From Bacteroidota bacterium (GTDB lineage Bacteria > Bacteroidota > Bacteroidia > Chitinophagales > Chitinophagaceae): DNA of 64,000 nt. The DNA lies in the NCBI GenBank assembly GCA_018268015.1, contig JAFDXJ010000004.1, positions 35,372 through 99,371 of the forward strand. Reading direction: 5' to 3'. Numbering within the stretch: position 1 is the stretch's first letter; every line of letters begins with the position of its first letter. The notes under the pieces are model-generated. The model had not been told where the DNA came from. It ran no database searches and saw only the letters and a program-made list of their open reading frames with translations. The position numbers were made by a program, and so were the translations under genes. Below are positions 46,747 to 55,621 of the stretch, one piece after another.

Positions 46747-46818
46747 GTTTATGATTACTGTTTCCATGATTGGAAAAATTTTATGCAAGCGCCTTATTCT
46801 TTAACTTTGTGATTCAAT

Positions 46819-48120
46819 ATGACTGAGATTTTCATTATCATTTGCCTGATTATTTTAAATGGCTTATTTGCCATGGCAGAAATTGCATTGGTCTCTGCAA
46901 GAAAAGCCCGATTGGAAGCACAGGCAAATAAGGGGGACCGTCGTGCAAAAGAAGCGTTACAATTGAGTAATAAGCCACAGCTTTTTATGTCCACAACTCA
47001 AATCGGCATTACCCTGATTGGTATCCTTACCGGTATTTTTTCCGGAGCCGGTATTAAAGAATCCGTAGCCGCATATATTCATACGTTTCCATCATTGTCA
47101 GATTATAGTAATGGCATAGCCACATTTATTGTAGTTTTGATTATCACCTTTTTTTCATTAGTCATTGGAGAGCTTGTGCCAAAACAAATAGGACTTAGCA
47201 ACCCGGAAGGTATTGCTAAAACAGTGGCAGCTCCTATGCGCATCATATCTGTATTTACATACCCATTTATATGGTTATTAAGTCATTCAAGTAATTTTAT
47301 TGTCAAACTCTTTGGCATAAAAAATAACAACAATCAGGTAACCGAAGAAGAAATTAAAGCTTTAATAAGTGAAGGAACAGAACAAGGTGCTATTGAAGAA
47401 GCAGAGCAGGAAATCATAGAACGGGTTTTTCATCTAGGCGACCGGAATATTACATCGCTGATGACTCATAGAAGTGATACAATATGGTTGGATGTAAATA
47501 CAACTTTAGCCGATTTGAAAAAACTGGAGGGAGAACAGGTACATTCTGTATATCCTGTTTGTGATGGAAATATTGATAAAATATGCGGCATGGCTTCATT
47601 AAAAGAAATTTTTTGGGAATCACCGGAGAAGACTCTGAAAGAAATAATGGTTCCGGCAATCTATGTTCCGGAAAATAATACGGCATATCAATTATTAGAA
47701 AAGTTCAAACAAACAAAAAGGCATTCTGCCATTATAGTAGATGAATACGGAAGCATGCAAGGTATCATTACTTTGAATGATATCCTGGACGCAATTGTGG
47801 GCGACATTCCGGAACAGGATGAAGAAAACTACGAGATCATTAAACGATCAGATGATACCTATTTCATAGATGCACAAATTCCATTTTATAATTTTCTCAG
47901 TTATTTTGATAAAGTGGAATGGCTGGATTATATAGATCAGGATTTTGATACGCTCGCGGGCTTCCTTTTGCACCAAATGAAAAGAATACCCACAGCCGGG
48001 GAAAAATTACATTGGCGGGGATTTGATTTTGAAATTGCAGATATGGATAACCACAGGATAGATAAGCTCCTGGTGAAATTCCATGAAGAGGATAACCCTG
48101 AAAATAATGTGGAAGATTAG
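46819..48120 (+). CDS. CorC/TlyC-family protein (DUF21 plus CBS pair)
   Basis: A 433-residue membrane protein: DUF21/CNNM membrane domain (1-190) with FAMAEIALVSARKARLEA near the start, paired CBS domains (about 205-330, including MVPAIYVPENNTAYQLLEKFK and DEYGSMQGIITLNDILDAIVGDI), and a CorC_HlyC transporter-associated domain to the C-terminus. This is the hemolysin/TlyC family linked to Mg2+/Co2+ efflux and, in animals, CNNM proteins. TAACTTTG (46802-46809), a perfect -7 box, is 9 bp before the ATG. It would give a nearly leaderless mRNA. The stop overlaps the convergent DUF6702 gene by 4 bp. Confidence 0.9.
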   Translation: MTEIFIIICLIILNGLFAMAEIALVSARKARLEAQANKGDRRAKEALQLSNKPQLFMSTTQIGITLIGILTGIFSGAGIKESVAAYIHTFPSLSDYSNGIATFIVVLIITFFSLVIGELVPKQIGLSNPEGIAKTVAAPMRIISVFTYPFIWLLSHSSNFIVKLFGIKNNNNQVTEEEIKALISEGTEQGAIEEAEQEIIERVFHLGDRNITSLMTHRSDTIWLDVNTTLADLKKLEGEQVHSVYPVCDGNIDKICGMASLKEIFWESPEKTLKEIMVPAIYVPENNTAYQLLEKFKQTKRHSAIIVDEYGSMQGIITLNDILDAIVGDIPEQDEENYEIIKRSDDTYFIDAQIPFYNFLSYFDKVEWLDYIDQDFDTLAGFLLHQMKRIPTAGEKLHWRGFDFEIADMDNHRIDKLLVKFHEEDNPENNVED

Positions 48121-48605
48121 AAATTAATTTCCCATACTGCATTTGGGTAATCCAGTTTTGTGTTCTGTACTTTGTCCATTACTTTGACTTGCATCAGGTT
48201 AATTTGATCAGCAGTCAAATCCTGAAGTATGGTATTTACAAATTTTATTTTCTTTGGTAAGGGTACATTATCTGCTTCAAGATAAGTCCATATACTTTCA
48301 CTTTTCTGTTCATAACCAATAAAATGATATTGTACCGGCATGCCATTGACCTGTATTTTTAATTTCCCTTTTAAATAATTATAGACTTCCTGATTCATTT
48401 GATCCTGGTTTTCCGGGTGCAAGATGTCCACTTTAGTCGTCGTATATTTCCTGAGTACGTTCTCGAAATCGTCCGTAAAAATCCTGACGCTAATTTCCAG
48501 GTCTTTATCCCTGTCATTATATTTCACATCAGTCATGGATACAAAAAAAGGATGCATGATTGATATGGTCGTTATAAAAAGCCATTGAAACAAACTATTT
48601 ACCAT
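48117..48605 (-). CDS. DUF6702 family exported protein
   Basis: A 162-residue protein with a hydrophobic N-terminal signal (about 1-20) and a single beta-rich domain beginning MHPFFVSMTDVKYNDRDKDLEISVRIFTDDFE. That opening, HPFxxS-T--YN--LE---KIF--D, is typical of the Bacteroidota DUF6702 proteins. They usually occur next to M1 peptidases and HupE-like membrane proteins, as here (48693-49340 and 49288-51672 diverge from it). Function unknown. The gene converges on and overlaps the CorC gene end by 4 bp. Confidence 0.8.
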   Translation of the reverse strand: MVNSLFQWLFITTISIMHPFFVSMTDVKYNDRDKDLEISVRIFTDDFENVLRKYTTTKVDILHPENQDQMNQEVYNYLKGKLKIQVNGMPVQYHFIGYEQKSESIWTYLEADNVPLPKKIKFVNTILQDLTADQINLMQVKVMDKVQNTKLDYPNAVWEINF

Positions 48606-48692
48606 TTAACAAAAATTTTTCTTAAATACAAAAGTGCAACTTAATTTTAAGCATATAGTTAGGTTTAACAATTCCCAAATTAGCTTGATTTT

Positions 48693-49340
48693 TTGAATAA
48701 TTTTAGCATATACTTCCCCATGGGGATCTCACATATTACAGATCTCAAAGGTATAGACCATATACTCTTTATCACGGTGTTATGTATCCGTTATACATTT
48801 CAGGACTGGAAAAAAATATTGGTACTTGTAACCGCTTTTACTATTGGTCATTCCATAACACTCATCCTGAGCACTTTACAAATCATTCAATTTCCTACAG
48901 CGCTTACCGAATTCTTTATTGCCCTCACGATATTAATTACGGCTTTGAGTAATTGTTATGTAAAAGATTTTTATTTCAAAAAAAAGTATCCCGTAATTTA
49001 TTTCTTTGCACTTTTTTTTGGTTTAATTCATGGTTTAGGTTTTAGCACCCTTTTAAAAAACATGTTAGGTACAGATCAAAATATTGCCTGGCAATTATTA
49101 TCTTTTAACCTGGGTATTGAAGCGGGTCAATTAATCATTGTTACCTGTATTTTAACCTGTACATTCATCGGACTAAACATTTTGCGTTTTAAAAGAAGAG
49201 ATTATATGTTATTTATAAGCGGCGGTATTGCTGCTCTATCTATAGAAATGGCTATTCAAAGATTTCCAATCATTTTAAAAAAAGACAATGAAAAAACAGT
49301 ACATGTTGTGTGCCCTGATTCTAACGTTGGCCTCACCTAG
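48693..49340 (+). CDS. HupE/UreJ-like membrane protein, TTG start
   Basis: A 215-residue protein with about six transmembrane helices. The TTG start at 48693 gives MNNFSIYFPMGISHITDLKG-DHILF. Family members begin with a similar FxxYFxxGxxHI-D--DHILF, so the TTG is probably real rather than the ATG at 48720. HupE/UreJ proteins are linked to nickel or cobalt uptake or unspecified transport; conserved His/Asp in helices 1-3 and GLIHGLGFSTLL are visible. Its last 53 bp overlap the beginning of the M1 peptidase gene in another frame. Confidence 0.85.
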   Translation: MNNFSIYFPMGISHITDLKGIDHILFITVLCIRYTFQDWKKILVLVTAFTIGHSITLILSTLQIIQFPTALTEFFIALTILITALSNCYVKDFYFKKKYPVIYFFALFFGLIHGLGFSTLLKNMLGTDQNIAWQLLSFNLGIEAGQLIIVTCILTCTFIGLNILRFKRRDYMLFISGGIAALSIEMAIQRFPIILKKDNEKTVHVVCPDSNVGLT

Positions 49341-51672
49341 TTTTTCCCAGGATATACAAAATAACCCACAATCCAATCATGGGAATAAATTTGAGCAATT
49401 AGGGACTATTTTACCTACACCCAATGTTTATCGTACAGCAAGTGGTGCCCCCGGCCCTTCTTACTGGCAACAGCGCGCAGATTATGACATCAATTGTACG
49501 CTGGATGAAAAAAACCTGAGGCTTACCGGAAGTGAAACAATCACTTATTATAATAACTCACCCGACGATCTTACTTATTTATGGTTACAATTGGATGAAA
49601 ACCAGTTAAGCACCGTCAATAATGCAAATTATCAGGATGGATCTTCAATGCGTGGGGTTAATGTTAATGAAAGTATGCTCGAAAATCTGCAAAAGCAAAA
49701 GACAGATAATGGCTATGGTGATAAAATACAAAAAATAACAGATGCTTCAGGTAAAGCCCTCCCCTTTACCATCAATAAAACCATGATGCGGGTAGATTTA
49801 CCCACCACTTTAAAGCCCGGGCAGAAATTCACTTTTACGGTGGATTGGTATTACAACATTAGTGACCGTATGATATATGGTGGACGTGGTGGTTATGAAT
49901 ATTTCCCGGAAGATGGAAATTATTTATTTACGATGACTCAATGGTATCCCCGTTTATGTGTTTATAGCGATTTTCAGGGATGGCAAAACCATCAGTTTAC
50001 AGGGCGTGGAGAATTTGCATTGACATTCGGAAACTTTAAAGTAAAGATGACTGTTCCAGCGGATCATGTAGTGGGCGCTACAGGTGAATGCCAGAATTAT
50101 GCACAAACTTTAAATGCCGTTCATCTCGCTCGCTGGCAAAAAGCATCCAACCTGAATGAAACAAAAGAACCTCTGCAAATATTCACCCTCGACGAAGCCA
50201 AAAAGGCTGAAACAAAGAAGAGTACTGCTACCAAAACATGGATATTCAAAGCAGATATGGTACGTGATTTTGCCTGGACTTCTTCACGGAAATTTATTTG
50301 GGATGCGATGCCTGTGAATATTGATGGAAAAAAAGTAATGTGTATGAGCTTTTATGGAAAAGAAGCCTATGGCTTATATAGCAAATATTCTACTAAATTA
50401 GTTGCTCATACCATTAAATCCTATTCACATTTCACCTTTCCATACCCATATCCTGTTGCACAAAGTGTGGAAGCCGCTAATGGTATGGAATACCCTATGA
50501 TTTGTTTTAATTATGGACGCACCGAGAAAGATGGCACTTATAGTGAAGCTACTAAAAATGGCATGATTGGCGTAATTATTCATGAAGTAGGTCATAACTT
50601 TTTCCCCATGATTGTAAACAGTGATGAACGCCAATGGACCTGGATGGATGAAGGACTGAATACTTTTGTTGAATACCTTTCCGAAGAATTATATGACAAT
50701 AAATTCCCTTCCCGTCGTGGGCCTGCTTTTACCATTACAGATTATATGCGTTTGCCTAAAGACCAGCTTGAACCCATCATGACAAATAGTGAAAATATTA
50801 TCCAGTTTGGTCCTAATGCGTATTCAAAGCCTTCCACTGCATTAAATATTTTACGGGAAACCATCATGGGGAGAGACTTGTTTGACTTTGCCTTTAAAAC
50901 CTATGCAACCAGGTGGGCATTCAAACATCCAACACCGGCTGATCTTTTCAGAACCATGGAAGATGCAAGTGGAGAAGATCTTGATTGGTTTTGGAGAGGT
51001 TGGTTTTATAGTATTGATCCATGTGATATATCTATTGATAGCGTAAAATCTTTCAAATTTGATGCAGCCGCAAATGCAATTCCTGCACCCATGAATCGTG
51101 AAAATGCAGAAAGAAAATTAAGTAAGCCTGCCGTAAATTCATTTGAAGATATTTCCAAAATCAGGAATCGTACAGATCCCAATATTCATTTTTTAACCGA
51201 TTCGGATACAACGCTTCGTGATTTTTACTGGCGGTATGATCGGGGCATCGAGAAATATGATAGCAATTATGTGATTAAAAGTACTCCTTTCGCTTTTGAT
51301 AAACCGGATGATTCTACAATACAAAAATTTGCAAATAAGTTTTTATATGAAGTTTCTTTTAGCAACAAAGGAGGTTTGGTAATGCCCGTTATTATTCAAT
51401 GGACATTCAAAGATGGCTCTGTTGAAACGGATAAAATCCCTGCTCAAATTTGGAGAAAAAATGAAAAATCATTTAGTAAAGTGTTTTTAAAAGACAAAGA
51501 AGTAAGCGCCATCTTACTTGATCCATTAAAAGAAACAGCAGATATTGATGAAAGCAATAATACATGGCCTAAAATTGATGAACCTACCAACTTCCATATT
51601 TATAAAATGAAACAAGCAGCTCGTGGTCAGTCCCAGGGGATGAATCCGATGCAAAGAGCTGCTGAAAAATAA
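49288..51672 (+). CDS. Secreted M1-family metallopeptidase, 5' end overlapping the HupE-like gene
   Basis: A 794-residue enzyme with a signal peptide (1-21, ending PSFSQ). The signal peptide is encoded inside the upstream gene, so the 53-bp overlap is needed for export. The zinc site is His432-Glu-Val-Gly-His436 and Glu455 in WMDEGL; GMEYP is also present. The C-terminal part after residue 580 includes a Asn/Pro-rich linker and a beta domain (FLYEVSFSNKGGLVMPVIIQW). It is the third M1 peptidase of the window. Co-translation with the HupE-like protein and the divergent DUF6702 suggests a conserved module. Confidence 0.92.
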   Translation: MKKQYMLCALILTLASPSFSQDIQNNPQSNHGNKFEQLGTILPTPNVYRTASGAPGPSYWQQRADYDINCTLDEKNLRLTGSETITYYNNSPDDLTYLWLQLDENQLSTVNNANYQDGSSMRGVNVNESMLENLQKQKTDNGYGDKIQKITDASGKALPFTINKTMMRVDLPTTLKPGQKFTFTVDWYYNISDRMIYGGRGGYEYFPEDGNYLFTMTQWYPRLCVYSDFQGWQNHQFTGRGEFALTFGNFKVKMTVPADHVVGATGECQNYAQTLNAVHLARWQKASNLNETKEPLQIFTLDEAKKAETKKSTATKTWIFKADMVRDFAWTSSRKFIWDAMPVNIDGKKVMCMSFYGKEAYGLYSKYSTKLVAHTIKSYSHFTFPYPYPVAQSVEAANGMEYPMICFNYGRTEKDGTYSEATKNGMIGVIIHEVGHNFFPMIVNSDERQWTWMDEGLNTFVEYLSEELYDNKFPSRRGPAFTITDYMRLPKDQLEPIMTNSENIIQFGPNAYSKPSTALNILRETIMGRDLFDFAFKTYATRWAFKHPTPADLFRTMEDASGEDLDWFWRGWFYSIDPCDISIDSVKSFKFDAAANAIPAPMNRENAERKLSKPAVNSFEDISKIRNRTDPNIHFLTDSDTTLRDFYWRYDRGIEKYDSNYVIKSTPFAFDKPDDSTIQKFANKFLYEVSFSNKGGLVMPVIIQWTFKDGSVETDKIPAQIWRKNEKSFSKVFLKDKEVSAILLDPLKETADIDESNNTWPKIDEPTNFHIYKMKQAARGQSQGMNPMQRAAEK

Positions 51673-51690
51673 ATCCTTGAAAAGCCTTTA

Positions 51691-51719
51691 CCGCCTTTGT
51701 TTATTCAAAGGCGGTTTTT
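51691..51719 (+). terminator. Terminator after the third M1 peptidase
   Basis: CCGCCTTTG and CAAAGGCGG form a 9-bp stem around a TTTATT loop, followed by TTTTT. It lies 18 bp after the peptidase stop and separates it from the S10 peptidase gene. Confidence 0.9.
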
Positions 51720-51760
51720 CTTCTCACTCATTTAGTATCCTTGTCTATAAATAAAACAAA

Positions 51761-53275
51761 ATGAAAAAAAATTTTCTTTTTTTAATGCTTACCTCACTCT
51801 TTTTGGGTAGCTCCATAGCTCAAAAAACTGCTCATGATGCGGATGATAATGCGCCAAATCCTATGGTATTTCCGGATAGTACCGTTACAACAAAAAATTC
51901 CATTATCATCAAAGGGCAAACAGTTCCTTATACGGCCACTGCCGGCACTCAACCGGTATGGGATGAAAATGGAAAACCGATTGCTTCTGTCTTTTTTACT
52001 TATTATCAACGCAGCGACGTACAAGATAAAGCACACCGGCCCCTCGTTATTTCATTCAATGGTGGACCAGGCACGCCTTCCGTATGGATGGAAATAGGCT
52101 ATACAGGGCCTCGTATTTTAAATATAGATGATGAAGGCTACCCTTTACAACCTTATGGATTACATGACAATAATAATTCCATCCTTGATGTGGCTGATAT
52201 CGTCTATGTAGATCCGGTTAATACGGGTTATTCCAGAAAAATCGGCGGCAGCACTGTTCCTGATTCAAAATTTTTTGGCGTAAATGCAGATATCCGCTAT
52301 CTGGCTGAATGGATAAACACATTCGTTACACGGCATGACCGTTGGGCATCCCCAAAATTTTTGATAGGTGAAAGTTATGGAACCACCAGGGTTTCAGGCC
52401 TTGCTTTAGAATTGCAGGAATCTCAATGGATGTATTTAAATGGTGTCGTACTCGTTTCTCCCACTGATCTTGGCATTAAAAGAGATGGCCCGGTTTCAGA
52501 AGCGTTGTATTTACCCTATTATGCGGCAACAGCCTGGTACCATAAAATGCTCCCTGCTGATTTACAATCTAAAGACCTCACAGATATGTTGCCGGAAGTA
52601 GAAGACTTTACCATTAATCAACTGATTCCGGCAATGGTGAAGGGAAATACACTGAATGATGCTGACAAGAAAATGATCGCCGCCAAAATGTCGAGATACA
52701 GTGGATTGAATGAGAAAACCATTTTGCAGCATAACCTCGATATTCCAGTTGATTTTTATTGGAAAGAATTATTACGTGATAAAGGATTTACCATAGGCCG
52801 ATTGGATTCAAGATATTTAGGCATTGACCGGGAAGATGCTGGCGATGGCCCTGATTATAATGCAGAGCTCAATTCCTGGTTACACTCCTTTACCCCGGCC
52901 ATTCAAATCTACCTGCGGAATGAATTAAAATATAAAACGGATTTAAAATACAATATGTTTGGCAGTGTTTATCCATGGGATGATAAAAATGACAATACAG
53001 GAGAAAATCTTCGGCAAGCAATGGCCGAAAATCCTTCTCTACATCTTATGGTGCAATCAGGTTATTATGATGGCGCCTGTGATTTCTTTAATGCTAAATA
53101 TAGTTTATGGCAAATGGACCCCAGCGGAAAATTAAAAAACCGTATGAGTTGGCATGGCTTTCGGAGTGGCCATATGATGTATTTAAGAAAGTCGGACTTG
53201 GTTGTTGCCAATGAAGAATTGCGCGACTTTATCAAACAATCCATTCCCGCGGCAAATCAACCTTCAAAATATTAA
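51761..53275 (+). CDS. Exported S10-family serine carboxypeptidase-like protein
   Basis: A 504-residue alpha/beta-hydrolase with a signal peptide (1-20, ending SIAQ). The oxyanion-hole segment SFNGGPGTPSVWMEIGYTGP and the nucleophile motif GESYG (Ser205) are typical of S10 carboxypeptidases. The acid and base are probably Asp in YDGACDFFNAKYS and His in FRSGHMMYL near the end. Bacterial S10 proteins release C-terminal residues from peptides. It follows the M1 peptidase after a terminator, so the two are likely independently expressed but may share a peptide-degradation role. Confidence 0.9.
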   Translation: MKKNFLFLMLTSLFLGSSIAQKTAHDADDNAPNPMVFPDSTVTTKNSIIIKGQTVPYTATAGTQPVWDENGKPIASVFFTYYQRSDVQDKAHRPLVISFNGGPGTPSVWMEIGYTGPRILNIDDEGYPLQPYGLHDNNNSILDVADIVYVDPVNTGYSRKIGGSTVPDSKFFGVNADIRYLAEWINTFVTRHDRWASPKFLIGESYGTTRVSGLALELQESQWMYLNGVVLVSPTDLGIKRDGPVSEALYLPYYAATAWYHKMLPADLQSKDLTDMLPEVEDFTINQLIPAMVKGNTLNDADKKMIAAKMSRYSGLNEKTILQHNLDIPVDFYWKELLRDKGFTIGRLDSRYLGIDREDAGDGPDYNAELNSWLHSFTPAIQIYLRNELKYKTDLKYNMFGSVYPWDDKNDNTGENLRQAMAENPSLHLMVQSGYYDGACDFFNAKYSLWQMDPSGKLKNRMSWHGFRSGHMMYLRKSDLVVANEELRDFIKQSIPAANQPSKY

Positions 53276-53286
53276 TTCTCCTTTTT

Positions 53287-53334
53287 AAAAGCTACTGTTT
53301 TTGAAATAAATTGATCAAAACAGTAGCTTTTTTT
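53287..53334. terminator. Bidirectional terminator between S10 peptidase and corA
   Basis: AAAAGCTACTGTTTT and AAAACAGTAGCTTTT make a perfect 15-bp stem with a 15-base loop and T-runs. It lies 11 bp after the S10 peptidase stop. The minus-strand corA ends at 53443, more than 100 bp away, so the plus direction is the main one. Confidence 0.88.
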
Positions 53335-53442
53335 ATCCATCACAAAAAATATTTCTATCCCCGGGTATTTACTCTTGTGGATGTTTTATTCTTAAAATGA
53401 CAGGCAATATTTTTTAACTTTTAATGATTTTTTTAGATCTTA

Positions 53443-54345
53443 TCACAACCATTTTTTTCTTTTAAACCAAAGGAAGATAACGATGATGATAATAGCCATT
53501 AATAGTAAAACGGCAGGATATCCCCAACGGGTCTCTAATTCCGGCATAAAATGAAAGTTCATGCCATATACGCCCACAATAAAAGTGAGTGGCATAAAGA
53601 ATACAGAAAATATAGTCAGCAACTTGACGACTTCATTTGTTCTTTGTGCAGAAAGAGATAAGTATATATTCAACAGGTTGGTAACATCTTCATGAACCTG
53701 ATTATACATCATCATCAGTTTCTTGTGTAAGTCTTTCACATCCTGCAAAGCTACCAGGTCGTTTTCATCCGTACGAATCGTACTAATTACTTCCCCCGTA
53801 AGTAAGAGTAATTTATTGCAAACAGCAGCTTTCCTTTTGATAATATATAATTCTTCCAGCATGGATGATTGAAGATTCTTAAGAAATATTTTTATCTCAC
53901 ATTCTTCTGCTTCCTCGGACAACTGAATAACCGGGTCATCATAGGTATGTAATACATTCCAAATAATTTTTGTAACCAGCTCATTGGTTGTACGGCATTT
54001 TCCATTCTCCAGATATTTTAATTTAATATCTTTCAAAAATTCCTGAGGCAAGCGATGTATGGTAAGTATAAAATGCTCATTATAAAAGATGGCCAGCTTA
54101 GTACTCATTTCCTGTAATGTTTTCACTTCATTTGTGGGAGGGTTCAGCAATACTCTTGTTATAATAAACCGGGTTTCTCCAAGATCCTCATATTTGGGTA
54201 AATGGTCCGGTTCCAGGCAATCCCTCAAAGTATATCGATGTAAATGAAACTCTTTGCTCAGTTTGTTTAGTTCAGTCTCAGAAGGCATAACAATATCAAG
54301 CCACTGATAAGGGAGATCATCTATAGATAATTTCTGGATGGGCAT
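53443..54345 (-). CDS. corA: CorA-family divalent-cation transporter
   Basis: A 300-residue protein. The long N-terminal cytoplasmic alpha/beta domain is followed by two C-terminal transmembrane helices. The signature Tyr260-Gly-Met-Asn263 stands at the end of the first helix, and the protein ends in a basic FKRKKWL tail. CorA pentamers carry Mg2+ (also Co2+ or Ni2+) across the inner membrane. Length is slightly under the 316 residues of E. coli CorA. It is monocistronic and divergent from rpiB. Confidence 0.93.
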   Translation of the reverse strand: MPIQKLSIDDLPYQWLDIVMPSETELNKLSKEFHLHRYTLRDCLEPDHLPKYEDLGETRFIITRVLLNPPTNEVKTLQEMSTKLAIFYNEHFILTIHRLPQEFLKDIKLKYLENGKCRTTNELVTKIIWNVLHTYDDPVIQLSEEAEECEIKIFLKNLQSSMLEELYIIKRKAAVCNKLLLLTGEVISTIRTDENDLVALQDVKDLHKKLMMMYNQVHEDVTNLLNIYLSLSAQRTNEVVKLLTIFSVFFMPLTFIVGVYGMNFHFMPELETRWGYPAVLLLMAIIIIVIFLWFKRKKWL

Positions 54346-54465
54346 CAGTCATTTTTACAAAACAAATATCTTACAATATTCCTTTTTCACGCACATTTAT
54401 ATTCCTGTTTATTTTTAAAATTATCGCAACAAAATATATAATACCTTTCCTGCAATTTCACAATT

Positions 54466-54909
54466 ATGAAAATCGGAATTGCGGCCGATCATGGCGGCTT
54501 TGAATTAAAAGAGTACTTAAAAAAGTTTCTGGAAGATGAAGGATATGCCATCACTGACTATGGCGCTTATTCATTAAATCCCGATGACGATTATCCCGAC
54601 TTTGTAATACCTCTGGCAAAAGCCGTTTCAGAAAAAAAAATGGATAAAGGAATTGCTATATGTGGAAGCGGTGTTGGCGCCGCTATTGCTGCCAATAAAA
54701 TAAAAGGTATTCGTGCTGCTTTAATCAATGATCATTTTTCTGCACACCAGGGTGTGGAAGATGATAATATGAATATGCTCTGCTTGGGCGGCCGGGTAAC
54801 CGCATCCAGCGCTGCAGAAGAATATACCATGGCCTTTTTATTAGCCGTTTTCAGTGGGCTTGCCCGCCATAAAAGACGTTTAAAGAAAATTGCGGATCTT
54901 GAAAAATAG
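54466..54909 (+). CDS. rpiB: Ribose 5-phosphate isomerase B
   Basis: A 147-residue protein of the RpiB/LacAB family: MKIGIAADHGGFELKEYLK at the start, then DYPDFVIPLA, CGSGVGAAIAANKIKGIRAALINDH and NMLCLGGRV. The catalytic Cys is in the ICGSGVG loop. It interconverts ribose and ribulose 5-phosphate in the pentose phosphate pathway. It precedes the HAD phosphatase gene by 12 bp, so the two are probably one transcription unit. Confidence 0.95.
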   Translation: MKIGIAADHGGFELKEYLKKFLEDEGYAITDYGAYSLNPDDDYPDFVIPLAKAVSEKKMDKGIAICGSGVGAAIAANKIKGIRAALINDHFSAHQGVEDDNMNMLCLGGRVTASSAAEEYTMAFLLAVFSGLARHKRRLKKIADLEK

Positions 54910-54921
54910 TTTCTTAAAAAG

Positions 54922-55536
54922 ATGAAAAACAAAAAGATTAAAATTCTTTTTTCGGATATTGGCGGCGTATTGCTGAATAACGGATGGGGACATGAATCCC
55001 GGAAAAAAGCAGCCCAACTTTTTTCATTGGACTATTCCAGTATGGAAATATTGCACAATTTTATTTTTAATGTTTATGAAATTGGCCGGATTTCATTAGA
55101 TGAATACCTGGATACGACCGTATTCAATCAGCCGCGTAGTTTTACCCGTGACGATTTTAAAAAATTTATGCTGAATGAAAGCATTAAACTCCCCGAAATG
55201 TTTGACTGGCTTATATCCTGGCGCAGGCAGCATCCTGAAGTAGCCATTATTGCCATCAACAATGAAGGGAAAGAGCTGAATGATTTTCGGATTCAGCAAT
55301 TTGCTTTACATGATTGCTTTGATGCATTTATTTCATCCTGCGAAGTGGGCATGCGTAAACCTGATCCGGGCATTTTTCAATTAGCATTGGGTGTGGCTCA
55401 GGCAGAACCTCAAAATTGTTTTTATATAGATGACCGGCCCATGCTTGCTGAAGCGGCATCAAAATTGGGCATTCATGCAATAACGCATCAACATTTTGAA
55501 GAAACAACAAATAAAATCAATGCTTTTTTTAAATAA
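54922..55536 (+). CDS. HAD-family hydrolase (YihX-like)
   Basis: A 204-residue haloacid-dehalogenase-like phosphatase. Motif I is FSDIGGVLL with Asp nucleophile; motif II is the Asn/Ser of IAINNEGKE; motif III is Lys in SCEVGMRKPDPGIF; and motif IV is YIDDRPMLAEAA. A helical cap is inserted after motif I. This pattern is close to the YihX/sugar-phosphatase group. It lies 12 bp after rpiB, suggesting a sugar-phosphate substrate. Only the class is certain. Confidence 0.88.
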   Translation: MKNKKIKILFSDIGGVLLNNGWGHESRKKAAQLFSLDYSSMEILHNFIFNVYEIGRISLDEYLDTTVFNQPRSFTRDDFKKFMLNESIKLPEMFDWLISWRRQHPEVAIIAINNEGKELNDFRIQQFALHDCFDAFISSCEVGMRKPDPGIFQLALGVAQAEPQNCFYIDDRPMLAEAASKLGIHAITHQHFEETTNKINAFFK

Positions 55537-55621
55537 ATCTTTTTGTATAAAAGCCGAAAACAACTTTTAATACATGATCTAATCAGGCCTTTTCATTATC
55601 TTTAAAAAAAATAAATTCATT

